Source: Leifsonia sp. Root4 (GTDB lineage: Bacteria > Actinomycetota > Actinomycetes > Actinomycetales > Microbacteriaceae). From it: 64,000 bases of DNA. Under the pieces are notes generated by a model that was not told where the DNA came from, did not search any database, and saw only the letters and a program-made list of their open reading frames with translations. A program made the position numbers and the translations under genes. Within the stretch, counting starts at the first letter, position 1. Each line of letters begins with the position of its first letter. This document shows positions 17,054 to 27,900 of the stretch, piece by piece. The DNA is taken from positions 289,089-353,088 of the forward strand of contig NZ_LMDN01000003.1 of the NCBI RefSeq assembly GCF_001425085.1. Reading direction: 5' to 3'.

Positions 17054-17616
17054 TCCTCGAGGTTGTCGACGCCCGGCATCCACGCGTTGCCGGGCACGCC
17101 CCAGCCGCGCTTGCGGGTGATCTTCGCGATGATGCGCTGGTAGTCATCCTCGACGCGGTCGACGTACAGCAGGCCGTCCAGGTGGTCGTACTCGTGCTGG
17201 AAGATGCGGGCGAGCCAGCCCTCGGCGACGATCTCGAACGGCTTGCCGTCGATGTCGGTTGCGCGCAGGATGACCCGGTCGGCGCGGCGCAGCGGGAACC
17301 GCTCGCCGGGGAACGACAGGCAGCCTTCCGACTCCTCGTCCTCGTCGGCGGGGCCAACGTCCATCGGGCTGAGCCACAGTTCCGGGTTGATGGCGACGCC
17401 GCGCCACTTCACACCGTCATCGTCGACCCAGCCGAAGGTGAACAGCCGCAGCGGAACACCGATCTGCGGGCCTGCGAGACCGACGCCGGGGGCGGCATCC
17501 ATGGTCTCGAACATGTCGGAGACGAGCGTGCGCAGCTCGTCGTCGAATACGGTCACGGGGGCTGCGGGGGTGTGCAGCACGGGATCTCCGGAGATCCGGA
17601 TGGGAAGAACGGCCAT
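17050..17616 (-). CDS. def: Peptide deformylase
   Basis: 188 residues. All three deformylase motifs are intact: motif 1 GVGLAGPQIG, motif 2 EGCLS (metal-ligand Cys99) and motif 3 QHEYDHLDG (His141, Glu142, His145). The enzyme removes the formyl group from N-terminal Met of new proteins using a bound metal ion. The frame also allows GTG two codons earlier (17622). Neither start has a ribosome-binding site, and TATTCT lies just upstream of them, so a leaderless mRNA is plausible. Confidence 0.95.
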   Translation of the reverse strand: MAVLPIRISGDPVLHTPAAPVTVFDDELRTLVSDMFETMDAAPGVGLAGPQIGVPLRLFTFGWVDDDGVKWRGVAINPELWLSPMDVGPADEDEESEGCLSFPGERFPLRRADRVILRATDIDGKPFEIVAEGWLARIFQHEYDHLDGLLYVDRVEDDYQRIIAKITRKRGWGVPGNAWMPGVDNLED

Positions 17617-17656
17617 GTTCACAGAATATCGGGCCCGGTCAGGTTAGTGTCGTGGG

Positions 17657-18574
17657 GTGCCCTTCGAATTCAACGACCTTGCCGAGGAACTGATTCCGCA
17701 GGACCCGCGAGTCGTTTTCGGAATTGTGCTCGCGCTCATCGGCGCGGTGTTCCTCTCCCTTGGAGCGCAGTTCCAGCACCGCGGCGTCGTGAAGGTCGAG
17801 CGCAACACCCAGTACGCCGGCTCCGGCCTGAACGTCAAGCAGCTGATGCTGTTGCTCGCCCGCCCGTCGTGGGTCATCGGCACACTCATGCTCGGCTTCG
17901 CGGTCGTGCTACAGCTCGCCAGTCTCACGCAGGCCCCACTCATGGTCGTGCAACCGCTCGGCGCCGTCGCCCTCGTGATCACGGCGATCGTCAACGCGCG
18001 CGTCAGCAAGGTCGCGCTCAACCGCAAGTCGATCATCGCGATCTGCATGTGCGTGGGCGGCGTCGGCCTGTTCGTCACCATCGCAGCCTTGACGGCTGTC
18101 GACAAGCCGGTGACGGATGCCGACCTCATCACGATCCTGGTGATCCTCGCCGTGGTGCTCGTCGCGTTCGTGGTCGCGTTCATCACCCTGCGCAACAAGT
18201 TCAAGGCGCTCTTCTACATTCTCGGTGCCGGTGTGCTCTACGGTTTCGTCGCGACGCTGGCCAAGGTGATCATCAACCGCATCCAGCACCAGAATTTCGA
18301 GTGGCTCACCTTCCTCTGCCTGATCGCGCTGCTCACGGCCGCGGCCCTCGGTGCCTACTTCGTGCAGAACGCGTACGCTTCCGGCCCGCCCGACCTGGTC
18401 ATCGCCGGGCTCACCGTCGTCGATCCCCTCGTGGCCGTGGCCATCGGCATCTTCGTGCTCGACGAGGCGTCACAGGCGCCGCTCTGGGCCGTCATCAGCT
18501 TCGCCATTGCCGGAGTGATCGCCATCTGGGGCGTCTTCGCCCTCGCCAGGCACCACCCACAGACGAAGGTCTGA
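17657..18574 (+). CDS. DMT-superfamily membrane transporter (NIPA-like)
   Basis: 305 residues, GTG start, about nine hydrophobic helices. The pattern LGAQFQHRG in helix 1, PLMVVQPLGAVALVITAIVNA, and a second repeat with ASGPPDLVIAGLTVVDPLVAVAIG resemble DMT transporters of the NIPA/magnesium-transporter branch. Substrate unknown. It is divergent from the deformylase gene with about 40 bases between starts. No partner gene. Confidence 0.75.
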   Translation: MPFEFNDLAEELIPQDPRVVFGIVLALIGAVFLSLGAQFQHRGVVKVERNTQYAGSGLNVKQLMLLLARPSWVIGTLMLGFAVVLQLASLTQAPLMVVQPLGAVALVITAIVNARVSKVALNRKSIIAICMCVGGVGLFVTIAALTAVDKPVTDADLITILVILAVVLVAFVVAFITLRNKFKALFYILGAGVLYGFVATLAKVIINRIQHQNFEWLTFLCLIALLTAAALGAYFVQNAYASGPPDLVIAGLTVVDPLVAVAIGIFVLDEASQAPLWAVISFAIAGVIAIWGVFALARHHPQTKV

Positions 18575-18607
18575 TCGCCGGCCGAGATCCGACGCTCCGG
18601 CAGACAT

Positions 18608-18639
18608 TTGACAGTGTCACAGCCAGCCCGGTTTAGACT
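18608..18639 (+). promoter_or_regulatory. Candidate promoter for the glycosyltransferase
   Basis: TTGACA (18608-18613) and TAGACT (18634-18639, 20-base spacer) or TTTAGA (18632-18637, 18-base spacer). It precedes the tiny open frame 18646-18675 and the glycosyltransferase start at 18726. Confidence 0.5.
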
Positions 18640-18645
18640 AGGTAC

Positions 18646-18675
18646 ATGCAGTTCCGCTTCGAGGCGGACCACTGA
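18646..18675 (+). CDS. Possible 9-residue leader peptide (MQFRFEADH)
   Basis: ATG lies 7 bases after the -10 box, where transcription should begin, so the message could start directly with this codon (leaderless). The frame encodes MQFRFEADH and stops at 18675, 50 bases before the glycosyltransferase. Only position supports it; it may be chance. Confidence 0.25.
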   Translation: MQFRFEADH

Positions 18676-18725
18676 CTTTTCGCCGGCGCACTCTTCCCGG
18701 CCCAGCACCGTGAGGGAATCTCCAC

Positions 18726-19985
18726 TTGACTGAAACGCCAGGCTCGTCTTCCGCCGCACCCGCGGCCGGCACACGGTCCGCGCAGAAGCCATTGCGCGTG
18801 CTGATCGGCGCCGACACCTTTGCGCCCGACGTCAACGGTGCGGCTCGCTTCGCCGAGCGACTCGCCGCCGGCCTCGTCGCCCGCGGCCACGAGGTCCACA
18901 TCATGGCGCCCGCCGCTTCTCGCAAGCACGGCAGCTGGATGGAGGAGCACGAGGGCCAGAAGATGATGGCCCACCGCCTCAACAGCTGGCGGTGGTACCC
19001 GCACGACTGGCTGCGTTTCGCGCTGCCGTGGCGGATCCGCCAGAACAGCGCGCGGGTCCTCGACCTGGTGAAGCCGGATGTCGTGCACTTCCAATCGCAC
19101 ATCATCGTCGGGCGCGGGCTCTCCGTCGAGGCCGAGAAGCGCGGCATCCGCATCGTCGGCACCAACCACTTCATGCCCGAGAATCTGCTCGAGTTCACCC
19201 TGCTGCCGAAGGCCTGGCAGGAGTGGGCCATCGGGCTCGCCTGGAAGGCCGCGCGCCGCACCTTCGGCCGTGCCGAGGCCGTGACGACTCCGACCGCGAA
19301 GGCGGCGCAGTTCCTCGAGCAGTACACCGGTCTCAAGGGTGTGCACGCGATCTCCTGCGGCATCGACGCGCACGAGTACACCCCGAACTTCGAGCCGCGT
19401 ACCGGCAACACGGTGCTCTTCGTCGGTCGCGTGACCGGTGAGAAGCAGATCGACGTGCTGCTGAAAGCACTCACGCTGCTGCCGGCCGAGCTCGACACCA
19501 AGCTCCACATCGTCGGCGGGGGAGACCAGATGCGCAATCTGCAGCACCTGGCCGACACCCTCGGCATCGGCGACCGGGTCACGTTCCGTGGCTACGTCAC
19601 CGAGGCAGAGCTCCGCGCCGAGTACACGGCGGCCACCGTTTTCGCCATGCCCTCGATCGCCGAGCTGCAGAGCATCGCGACGATGGAGGCCATGGCATCC
19701 GGTCTGCCGATCGTCGCCGCGAACGCGATGGCGCTGCCGCACCTGGTAGGCGACGGCCAGAACGGCTTCCTGTTCGAGCCGAGCAACCCCACCGATCTGG
19801 CCGAGAAGCTGCGCACGGTGCTCGAGATGGCACCGGCCGAGCTCACGGCGATGAAGCAGGAGTCGCTCAACCGCATCGTCGCGCACGACATCCAACGCAC
19901 GATCAGCACCTTCGAGAGCCTGTATCGTGGAGAAGCTGTGACCGAACTGGTCACGAACGCTGCTCCGGCCGCATCCTCGGACTGA
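18726..19985 (+). CDS. GT4 family glycosyltransferase
   Basis: 419 residues, TTG start with no close alternative. GT-B fold: N-terminal acceptor domain beginning LRVLIGADTFAPDVNGAARF, C-terminal nucleotide-sugar domain with VLFVGRVTGEKQIDVLLKAL, LHIVGGGDQ, and the donor-binding E-x7-E region PSIAELQSIATMEAMASGLPIVAAN. Family members transfer sugars such as mannose or glucose from GDP- or UDP-sugars onto lipids or glycans at the inner membrane face. Donor and acceptor cannot be told. It is the last chromosomal gene before the tRNA-Met/ICE junction. Confidence 0.92.
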   Translation: MTETPGSSSAAPAAGTRSAQKPLRVLIGADTFAPDVNGAARFAERLAAGLVARGHEVHIMAPAASRKHGSWMEEHEGQKMMAHRLNSWRWYPHDWLRFALPWRIRQNSARVLDLVKPDVVHFQSHIIVGRGLSVEAEKRGIRIVGTNHFMPENLLEFTLLPKAWQEWAIGLAWKAARRTFGRAEAVTTPTAKAAQFLEQYTGLKGVHAISCGIDAHEYTPNFEPRTGNTVLFVGRVTGEKQIDVLLKALTLLPAELDTKLHIVGGGDQMRNLQHLADTLGIGDRVTFRGYVTEAELRAEYTAATVFAMPSIAELQSIATMEAMASGLPIVAANAMALPHLVGDGQNGFLFEPSNPTDLAEKLRTVLEMAPAELTAMKQESLNRIVAHDIQRTISTFESLYRGEAVTELVTNAAPAASSD

Positions 19986-20012
19986 TCTCCGAACGGATGC
20001 CGGCAGGCGCAC

Positions 20013-20086
20013 GGGGCGGTAGCTCAGCTGGTTAGAGCATCGGACTCATAATCCGCCGGTCACGGGTTCAAGTCCCGTCCGCCCTA
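20013..20086 (+). tRNA. tRNA-Met (anticodon CAT); integration site of the ICE
   Basis: Cloverleaf with acceptor GGGGCGG/CCGCCCT (terminal G-T pair), D-arm GCTC/GAGC, anticodon loop CTCATAA, T-arm ACGGG-TTCAAGT-CCCGT. CAT could be elongator Met or lysidine-modified Ile2; the two cannot be separated here. An excisionase-like gene and integrase follow immediately, the standard arrangement for elements that recombine into a tRNA 3' end. Confidence 0.95.
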
Positions 20087-20257
20087 CTGTAAAATTGATC
20101 TGATCAGGGTTTCTTGCCTAAGCACAAAGGCAGAGACTTGATACACTCAACGTTTATTCAACACTTATTCGAAAATTTCGCTCTCTCGCGGCGCCTTCAC
20201 GGAGCGGTGTTCGGCCCGCCTCGATTCATCTGGGATGGCCTCGAGCACCTTGGTGTT
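20087..20257. promoter_or_regulatory. Left attachment/arm region
   Basis: This AT-rich stretch between tRNA-Met and the excisionase gene stands out from its GC-rich surroundings. It contains TGATCTGATCA near 20099 and several TTATTC/CACTT words near 20150-20170, as expected for integrase and excisionase arm sites plus their promoter. No exact arm consensus could be defined. Confidence 0.4.
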
Positions 20258-20494
20258 ATGAACACCGAACGCCTCTCCGGGCTCGGCCTTGAGCCGGTTC
20301 TCACCACGAGCGAACTCGCCGAGTACCTTGGCGTGCACGTGCAGGCCATCTACGATCTGCGCGCCGACGGACGCGGCCCCTCCGGCATTCGGGTGGGGCG
20401 CGAAATCCGCTACCGCGTCTCCGACGTGATCTGCTGGCTCGACGGGCTGCATGAGCCGTCCGCTGATCTGTCGCTCCGGGAGGGGGTGCGCTGA
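20258..20494 (+). CDS. Excisionase-like helix-turn-helix protein
   Basis: 78 residues from ATG 20258. The winged-helix motif LTTSELAEYLGVHVQAIYDLRADGRGPSGIRVGREIRYRVSDVICWL is the pattern of MerR-like excisionase-family (Xis) proteins. The gene overlaps the integrase start by one base (TGATG), so the two are made together. It should bend attachment DNA and steer the integrase toward excision. The open frame extends further upstream but the added residues do not look coding. Confidence 0.88.
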   Translation: MNTERLSGLGLEPVLTTSELAEYLGVHVQAIYDLRADGRGPSGIRVGREIRYRVSDVICWLDGLHEPSADLSLREGVR

Positions 20495-21681
20495 TGGCTG
20501 GCCGGCCCCGCCTGCCCATCGGCACCTTCGGTGCCATCCAGACCTCGCGCCTCGCCCCCGATCGGTATCGAGCCTGGACGCGCTTCCGCGACTGGGACGG
20601 ACAGACCCGGCAAGTCACCGTCACGGCGGCGAGTAGGAACGCCGCGATTACCCTGCTCAAGGCCGACCTGACGAAGCGGATGCACGCCGGTGACTCGATC
20701 GACTCGGTGAACGCTGGTTCGCCCTTCACGCTGTTGGCAGAGGCGTGGCTCGCTGACCTCAGGATGGACGTTGACCGTGCTGATAGTACGAAGGAGATCT
20801 ACGAGCGGGAGCTGCGCGGCCTCGTGCTGCCGACGTTCGAGCACTTCACGGTGCGTGAGGTGACAGTCGGCCGCATCGAGCACTTCCTGAAGGTGCAGCG
20901 CGCCAAGTCGTATACGCGTGCCAAACACTCGCGCACCATTCTGAGCATGGTGCTGGGATTCGCGGTGCGACGAGAGATCATTGCCCGAAACCCCGTCAAA
21001 GAAACGTCACGCATGAAGAAGCCCAAACACATACCGAAGGCTCTCACCGCGGAGCAAATCTCGGCGATCCGGGTGGCGGCCCGCGAGCGGCGCATGGGGG
21101 AGGGTCGGATGGGCCCTCGTCCCGATGGGCAAGTGCGCGAGCTGATCGAGGTGATGCTCGGCACGGCGACGCGCATCGGCGAGACGCTGGCACTGCGCAA
21201 GTGCGACGTCGACATGGCTGCCGACCCGCCCCGTGTGCATATCAACGGCACGGTGATCGTGGGCAAGGGGAAGGGCGTGTATCGGCAGGAGCATCCGAAG
21301 ACCCACGAGTCGAACCGGGTGGTCGCTGTTCCGGCATTTGCTGCTGAGGTCATTCGCCATAGGCTGGCGCTAATCGCGGGGGCGGATGCCGAACACCTGC
21401 TGTTCTTCTCCCGAAACGGCACCCCGCTCGCTCCGAACAACGTGCGGCGCATCTTTCGCGAGATCCTCAAGCTCGCCGGCCTCGAGGGCATGGAGATCAC
21501 CCCGCACGCCTTCCGCCGCACGGGAGCAACGCTGCTCGCCAACGAACTTGGCATTCAGGCTGCCGCCGACATGCTCGGGCACACCTCGACGGCTACGACG
21601 AAGGAGCATTACGCGGAGCCCGATCGCACGGTGAAATCGGAGCCGGCGGATGTGCTGCAGCGGCTTGCGCCAGACGCGTAG
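20494..21681 (+). CDS. int: Tyrosine recombinase / ICE integrase
   Basis: 395 residues. An N-terminal arm-binding domain and a SAM-like core-binding domain (around 80-180) precede the catalytic domain. The active-site set is complete: R227 (GTATRIGE), H338-x-x-R341 (HAFRRTG), H363 (LGHTS) and nucleophile Y373 (EHYAEP). The enzyme recombines the ICE with the tRNA-Met 3' end. It lies directly next to its attachment site. Confidence 0.97.
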   Translation: MAGRPRLPIGTFGAIQTSRLAPDRYRAWTRFRDWDGQTRQVTVTAASRNAAITLLKADLTKRMHAGDSIDSVNAGSPFTLLAEAWLADLRMDVDRADSTKEIYERELRGLVLPTFEHFTVREVTVGRIEHFLKVQRAKSYTRAKHSRTILSMVLGFAVRREIIARNPVKETSRMKKPKHIPKALTAEQISAIRVAARERRMGEGRMGPRPDGQVRELIEVMLGTATRIGETLALRKCDVDMAADPPRVHINGTVIVGKGKGVYRQEHPKTHESNRVVAVPAFAAEVIRHRLALIAGADAEHLLFFSRNGTPLAPNNVRRIFREILKLAGLEGMEITPHAFRRTGATLLANELGIQAAADMLGHTSTATTKEHYAEPDRTVKSEPADVLQRLAPDA

Positions 21682-21962
21682 CGGTTGGTGCCGACCGCTG
21701 CGCGGTGGCCAGGGTTCGCAGGTTCCAACCGTGTCAGCCCGACCAAAGGGGCCGTTCTCGAAACTCTTCGCAGAATTGCCCGCAAGAAATCGCTCCTGAT
21801 AAAAATCATGGGCGACTTCTTGTTTCCGGAGCGGTATTGCGGTTGATGGTGCTCCGAATCGGCGTCAGAGCACTCGAATAGGACGCGGAACCGATAGTGA
21901 GCATAAACGGAATCGTGCGCATGGCCGAATGTTCAATGGCGGTCAAAGACCACACGAGGGGG
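21682..21962. other. Gap between convergent integrase and STAND-NTPase genes
   Basis: I see no gene, tRNA fragment or clear terminator stem in this 281-base stretch; it is less GC-rich than the integrase. Confidence 0.5.
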
Positions 21963-24900
21963 TCATAGGTGAATGCGACGACTCGTCTCGCGTGCTGGCT
22001 TGCTTTCGCGTTGATCACGGCGTATTAGTACCAGCAAGAGATCGACGGGACCGACGAGAGCCTTCACTGCTTTCAAGGCGTCGGCAGAAATGACGGTAGC
22101 AAATCCCTCAGACGTTGTGTCATCGAACATCGGTCCGGAGCGACCCCACGTGCCGTCATTCCAGTCGGTCGTGTACGCGGTGACGTCCGCGCCGTGTATC
22201 CATCTTCCAATGGATCCGGCGGAGGGAACCCAGCCAAGTGACCTTGCTAGCACCGGATGAATAGCCATCCAATCGGAACGGCGCTCCATGAAAGCCATAC
22301 CCTGATTCTCGACAAGCAGGCTGTCGAGCTCATCAATGGGTCCAGGAGCGCCATCCCACGCAAGATCCGACAGCTGCCCGCTAAAGAGTTCCTCAGGGCC
22401 CAGTTCTGAATCCTTGCGGGTGAGGATGCAGTAGAACTCTTCCTCAAGATGTGGCCGGTTCAGGACTGTTAGAGAGGTCTTCGCGCCGACTAGCTGCAAA
22501 TCACCGGCGCGAGTCGCGGCGGCATACTCTTCAATTCGTGCGTCGATCTCCGACAACCAGCGGTCCGTGGTCTGATCGTGACCGGCCTGCGGCGCAGCGG
22601 GCATCGCTGCCGGCTTTGATGCACGAGGCATACCAACCAGCTGACTATCACCGGTACGAAGCATCCGCTCTCCGAGGATCGATAGCGTCCGAATGGCACC
22701 CGCATCTACGAGGTCTCCGAGGACACGCCCGAAGGCGCTCCTAGACGCAAGCACCACGTTCGTTGGATTGGCAAGTTTCATACCCGAACCCGACAGGGAA
22801 TCGATCACTAGATCTTGAGGAGGCAGGTCGGCGAGGGCGGCACTGGCATATCGCGCGGCCACTGCATGGATGGTGGGCAACTCCAGGCCGGTGGCTTCGG
22901 AGAGAAGTTCATACCTATTCTCGAAGGGGAAGAGAAAGGGCAGTCCTTCCCCGAAGAATTCCTCCCGGCTAAACATGTCCTGATCAGGCAGTACTAAGCC
23001 GTAGCTCCCAGATAAGGGTCGATCGCGTCGGAGGGTGGCTAGCCCGGCATTTCGATGTGCAAGCCGGCGCACAATCAAATTCGGATGCGTGCGCAGAATT
23101 TCATCCGCTTCCGTAGATACTTCGCCGAGCCCGGGATGCGATTCTGCAGCCGCAAGACAGGATGCGATGGATTCCAACACATCATCACTGGCGTGGCTTG
23201 AGACTAGCCGCGCCAGTGCCGTTTCGACATCAGGTGAGCGGCGGTCGAGTGCGGCCACGATGATCCGAGCGATGCCCTCCCTGACCGGCCAAGCCGGGTG
23301 CGTAAGGTGTATTGCAGCAAGTTCACCCAGCACACCGTCGGCATTCAGCGTCGCCGTCTTCCGAGCAACTCGCATGTTGTCTTTTGCCCACCACTTGACC
23401 GTGGGGGCTGGGCGCGCTGCCGGGAGCTGCAGAAGATCTGCGTACCCTTCGAGATACTCGCGGATCTCTGGCCAGAAAGCACTGGCCGGCGCACCGTGTG
23501 ACATTGCGTCGAAGATGTCATCGAGCTCAGCGTGGAGCATGTAGCTGTACCAGCGCTCCTCTGCGATGAAGGTGGCAAAGTCGAGGGCTGCCTCGCGGGA
23601 ACTCAGCTTGTTTGTCGATACAAGTATTCGGATCGCGCGTCGGCGCCCGCCGTCCCGGTTGGTGGTCCACGAGTCTAGCGGCAAGTAGGAAACTGCTCTC
23701 GCGGCAAGTGAGGCGCCGAGTTCCCCATTGCCGGATTCGAGCTGAGATTCCGCAAGCCACAGAAGCACCTTTCCTAAGTGGTCGGTACCTTCGAACACCT
23801 CGGCTACTTGCTCGATGGGCTGGTCCGAGAAGTTGCTTTGGAGGACCATTTCCCACATGAATCTCGAATCTCGCTTTTCATTGGCGACGAGCGTTGCAAG
23901 CGCTGGCAAGTCCATAGTCGTGGCGAGTACCTGGCGACGAGTTAGTTTTGTTCCATCCGTCAGCTCAAGAGCGTTGTAGTCCTTGTCGTCCCCATCATCG
24001 CGCAATGGTAGGTCTGGGGGTGTGACAGAAAGTGCTTGAAGCCACGTGGATCGAGTCGTAGGTAGCGCATTGGTTTGAATTGCAGCACCGAGCGACTTGA
24101 GAACCTGTCTTGGAGCGCGGTCGCGAAGTTCATTGCCCAGAGACGGATGGGCATTGTTTCCGGCGGTGGCGACGATCTCGGCCGTGAGGTCAGCTGCCAA
24201 ACGCACCGATTCGCTGTTCAACTTTCCGGTAGCCAGAAGTGCGGCAAGCAACTTGCTCAGCCCATCCGTGTGGGAAATCGCACTATTTCCGACCATGTAT
24301 TCAAAGATCTCGAGAGCGAGTGCCGGGGAGGCGTGCGCGATGGCTGCAGGTAGCTCATCGCCCCCGATGCGATCGTCCGTCAAGGGTTCAGCGGCGGTCA
24401 ACACCTGGGCGAGCCAGAGTGCCGTGTTGCGCAAGTCAATTTCATCGAGATCTGCTGCCGCTCGTCCAAACCACGTGATCCACGCGTGCAGCTGGTGATC
24501 GTTGCGGGACCCGAGCCCAAGAGCACACTTGGGCAGTTCGCTCGCCACACGTGCCGCTTCAGCGAGGTCGCCCAGCTCAGAGAACGCTGTGAGCAGTCGG
24601 TCCAGATCGAGTAGCGCGCCGTTGACACCCTGGGAGGGTACTTCCGCCTCGAATTTCTGGAGTGCGTCAGACAGCCAAGGGGGAGCCTGTCCTTCATTGT
24701 GCAGGGCAAGCCCAAGATCAAGTCGAATGGCCGCAGGCCATTCTCCTGGCTGGCTTTCGAATCGTCGATCGAGTGCGGCTTGATAGCGGGTCAGCAGCCC
24801 CGTACTAACTGAGGCCAAGACTTGGATCGTCAGACGGTTGAGCTCTTGCCGTTTAGCGCGAAGGCTGTGCATAGAACTCCAGTCCTTAGCATGGCGTTCG

Positions 24901-27900
24901 AAAGGCGGGAACAGATTCATCGTTCCCCCGAGGGCGCTCCAGACGGCTTCCTCGTCCACAGGTGAGCCAGTCTCCACTAAGGCACGGACCAGTCCGAGCG
25001 TGCGCACCAGGCGATCGATCCGGGATGCGATAAGAATCGCGTTCGAGAAACTGTGGACGGGCGCGCCCGGGGTTATGTTGTTGCCGGCTGGAGTCTTGGT
25101 ACTCGGCTTGACAGATTCGATCGGGGTAAGCGGCCTCTGTACCTGGAACTTGCCCAACCCGATCTCCAAGGCGTGGCGCAACGTCCAATAGTGCAGTCGT
25201 GTACCGATCGCAGTGTCATCCCCGGACGCGCTGAGGTCGTCCAGCACCAGAGCCTTGTTGTATTTAGTGCGTAGCAGGGTCTCGAGGGATCGCTCGCTCG
25301 ACATGTACTCGGCCTCTTGTTGTGCCATGTCGAGGAGGGTTGATTGGTAGACGGGCGAACCCTTGAGAGAAGCGTGAAGGTTCGCGAAGAGTTGACTCCG
25401 AATCTCAAAATTTTCATGCGATTCGACGTGCGCGGCTAACGTCCGATAGCGAAGGTCCCCCAACAGAGAGCTGAGGTGCTCTACACGGTCAGACTCCAAT
25501 CCTTTTGCCTTGAGGGCGCCCACCTCGTCAACGATCAGGGCGTCCACAGCAAGGAGGTCTCCGGGCGAGGTGATCGACAGCTCGGCTACAAGTGCTTCAA
25601 CGAGCTCCGCAAAGAGACGGTAGCCCACGTCGAACTGCCAAACTTTCTCACCTGGTGTCGCCGGGACTAAGTCGCGAGCTCGGGCGAGTGATATTTCGAT
25701 CGGAAGGAAATGCGCTGCGCACCGGGCCCAGGCTTGAGCGACTTCCGAGTTTGTGTTGATCCCTTGTGAAAGCCCCGGCTGTTCAAGGCCGAAGTGATGG
25801 ATTGACTCAAAGATCCGATATCCCGCCGGGTTCGACTGCCTTGCCAATTCTGAAGCAAGGTTGTATGCACGAGAAAGCGGTACGCGCAATGATTGCTCGT
25901 CACCTACGAAGTCGATGGCGGCGTCGACTCGCCCGGCGAGACGCAGGGCGTTGCATACATCGATCTCGTCAAGCTCATCGGCTTTGTCCTGGACCTCCGA
26001 CAGAATGAGTAGGCCTCGAAGCAGAGCTGGAAAGTCCCCTTCCTCAGCCGCTGACGACAGCACCAACCTTGCATCATCGGCGATATGGGAGGCAGATCGA
26101 AGGTGCACAAACTGCCTGCGGAATTCGGCTTGCGTTCCAAGTCGAAGGACCTCGCCAAACTGGCGAGCTTGTGATCGGTGAAACAACGCCTGCCATCGAA
26201 TGGCGTCGCTCGTCGAGGTCTCGCAGAGCTCCGCAGCCTCGATGTGAGCCCTAATGTCAGTCTCTTGGTCCGGTTTTCGATTTTCCCCGATAGACGTCAT
26301 CTCGCGCGCGAATTGCCGGAACGAATCGTGAAAGAACTGCCAGCGCTTTCGCTCGACTCGAAAAAGGAAACGCAGGGTAGTGAGGAGTTGATGGACGGCG
26401 GAGTCAGACGCCCAAGTTCGAATCCAGTCCAACTCGAAGCCGATACGTAGGCGGCTGCAGATTCGGAGGAGACGGACTACACCAGAGTCGTGACTCAGCT
26501 GGTCCCAGACGGCTCGATATTGGCCTGCGATGTCGCCGTCGTACGCCGGAATGCCGAGCAAGTGCTCAAGCAGATCCCGACCGTCGGTCTCCTCAAGTTG
26601 GTTGAGTAAGTAGGCCAGCGCGAGCGGGTGTCCGGCGCTGCGATCAGCGATGAGCTCGTGGATGGCTTCAGGCATGTTGCCGGTCGCAGTGTCGGATCGG
26701 CATATGTCTAGGATGGCTGTCCGCGAAAGACGATGGTGCTCGAGGTTTACTTCCGAACGCCCGTGCTCGATGAATTGCTTGGCTTCGCTCGGCAGCGGCA
26801 CCAAGTCTCGAGTTCCAACCAAGAAGATGATGCCCTTGGGTATTTCGGCAGGTCGTAACAGCTCTCCTGTGAGCGCATCGTTGCCCGAATAGTCGCGCTG
26901 GACATGGTCTAGACCATCTACTACCACGATCGTCTTGCGCCCTGTCGCGAGGAACTCAGCGGAGGCTGCGTCTAGCTGTTCACTTAGGAGTTGTCGCAGG
27001 TCGCTGACCGTCTCAGGGGTCAGCTGTTTTTGCCGGGAGGGCAGCCCAGCGTTGCGAAGCATGGTGCTGAGGTCATGAAGGAACCATTCAGCTGACAATC
27101 GATTGCGAGCTCCGCCGCCTGCGCCCGGAACGAAAGCGTAGTACCGCACCACGCGATCGGATACGCCAGAGAGTGTCTGGGTGAGGAGGGTCGACTTCCC
27201 AGAGCCTGGCGGTCCGGTGACTGCGACGTACCCGGTTTCGAGACGATCGAGGCTCGCTTGAAGTGATGCGATGCCTCCGGATAGTGGCGAATATCTCGAG
27301 CGGTCCACTGGAAATTCATGGATGCCCTTGAAGGACTTTCGATCCTGCCAGCGCATCTCCGCGAGGATTTGATCGCGGCTTAGCTCAACCGTGCCGCTGG
27401 CATGACTGACAATTCGAGACAGGACCGTTGAGAGGCTCGCGATGTCGTCACGACGCGAGCCGGAAGCGTCTTCGAGGGCATCGTGTTGGCCGAGATCCAA
27501 TCTCACTCGGCAAAGGAAATCACGGAAGTCTGCTGGCGAAAGGCCTGCTTCCTCCTCTAATCGTTTGAGGGGAACGGCCCACTCTTTGAGCGTCCCGAGA
27601 TCAACGCTGTCTTCGCGAAGAGGTTTAATAGCTCGAGCTAGAAAGGCACGAAAGTGATCCGGGCTCGGTCGCAGGCCGACTTCGACAAGATGATCGCTCG
27701 TCGACGGCACCGCTGTCATTGCTAGATGGACGGTCAGTTCTCGTTCGTCCTCCGCCCTCAGATCTGTCCATCCGCGCGCGAGAGCTTTCCAGAGCGAATC
27801 CGACGCGGCCCCTCCGGGCGTCCTTCCCGGGCGCACAAGATCAGCGAACGTCACGGTCGCTTTGCTGACACCGCTCTTGAACTGGTAGGCCGCTCGTCGA

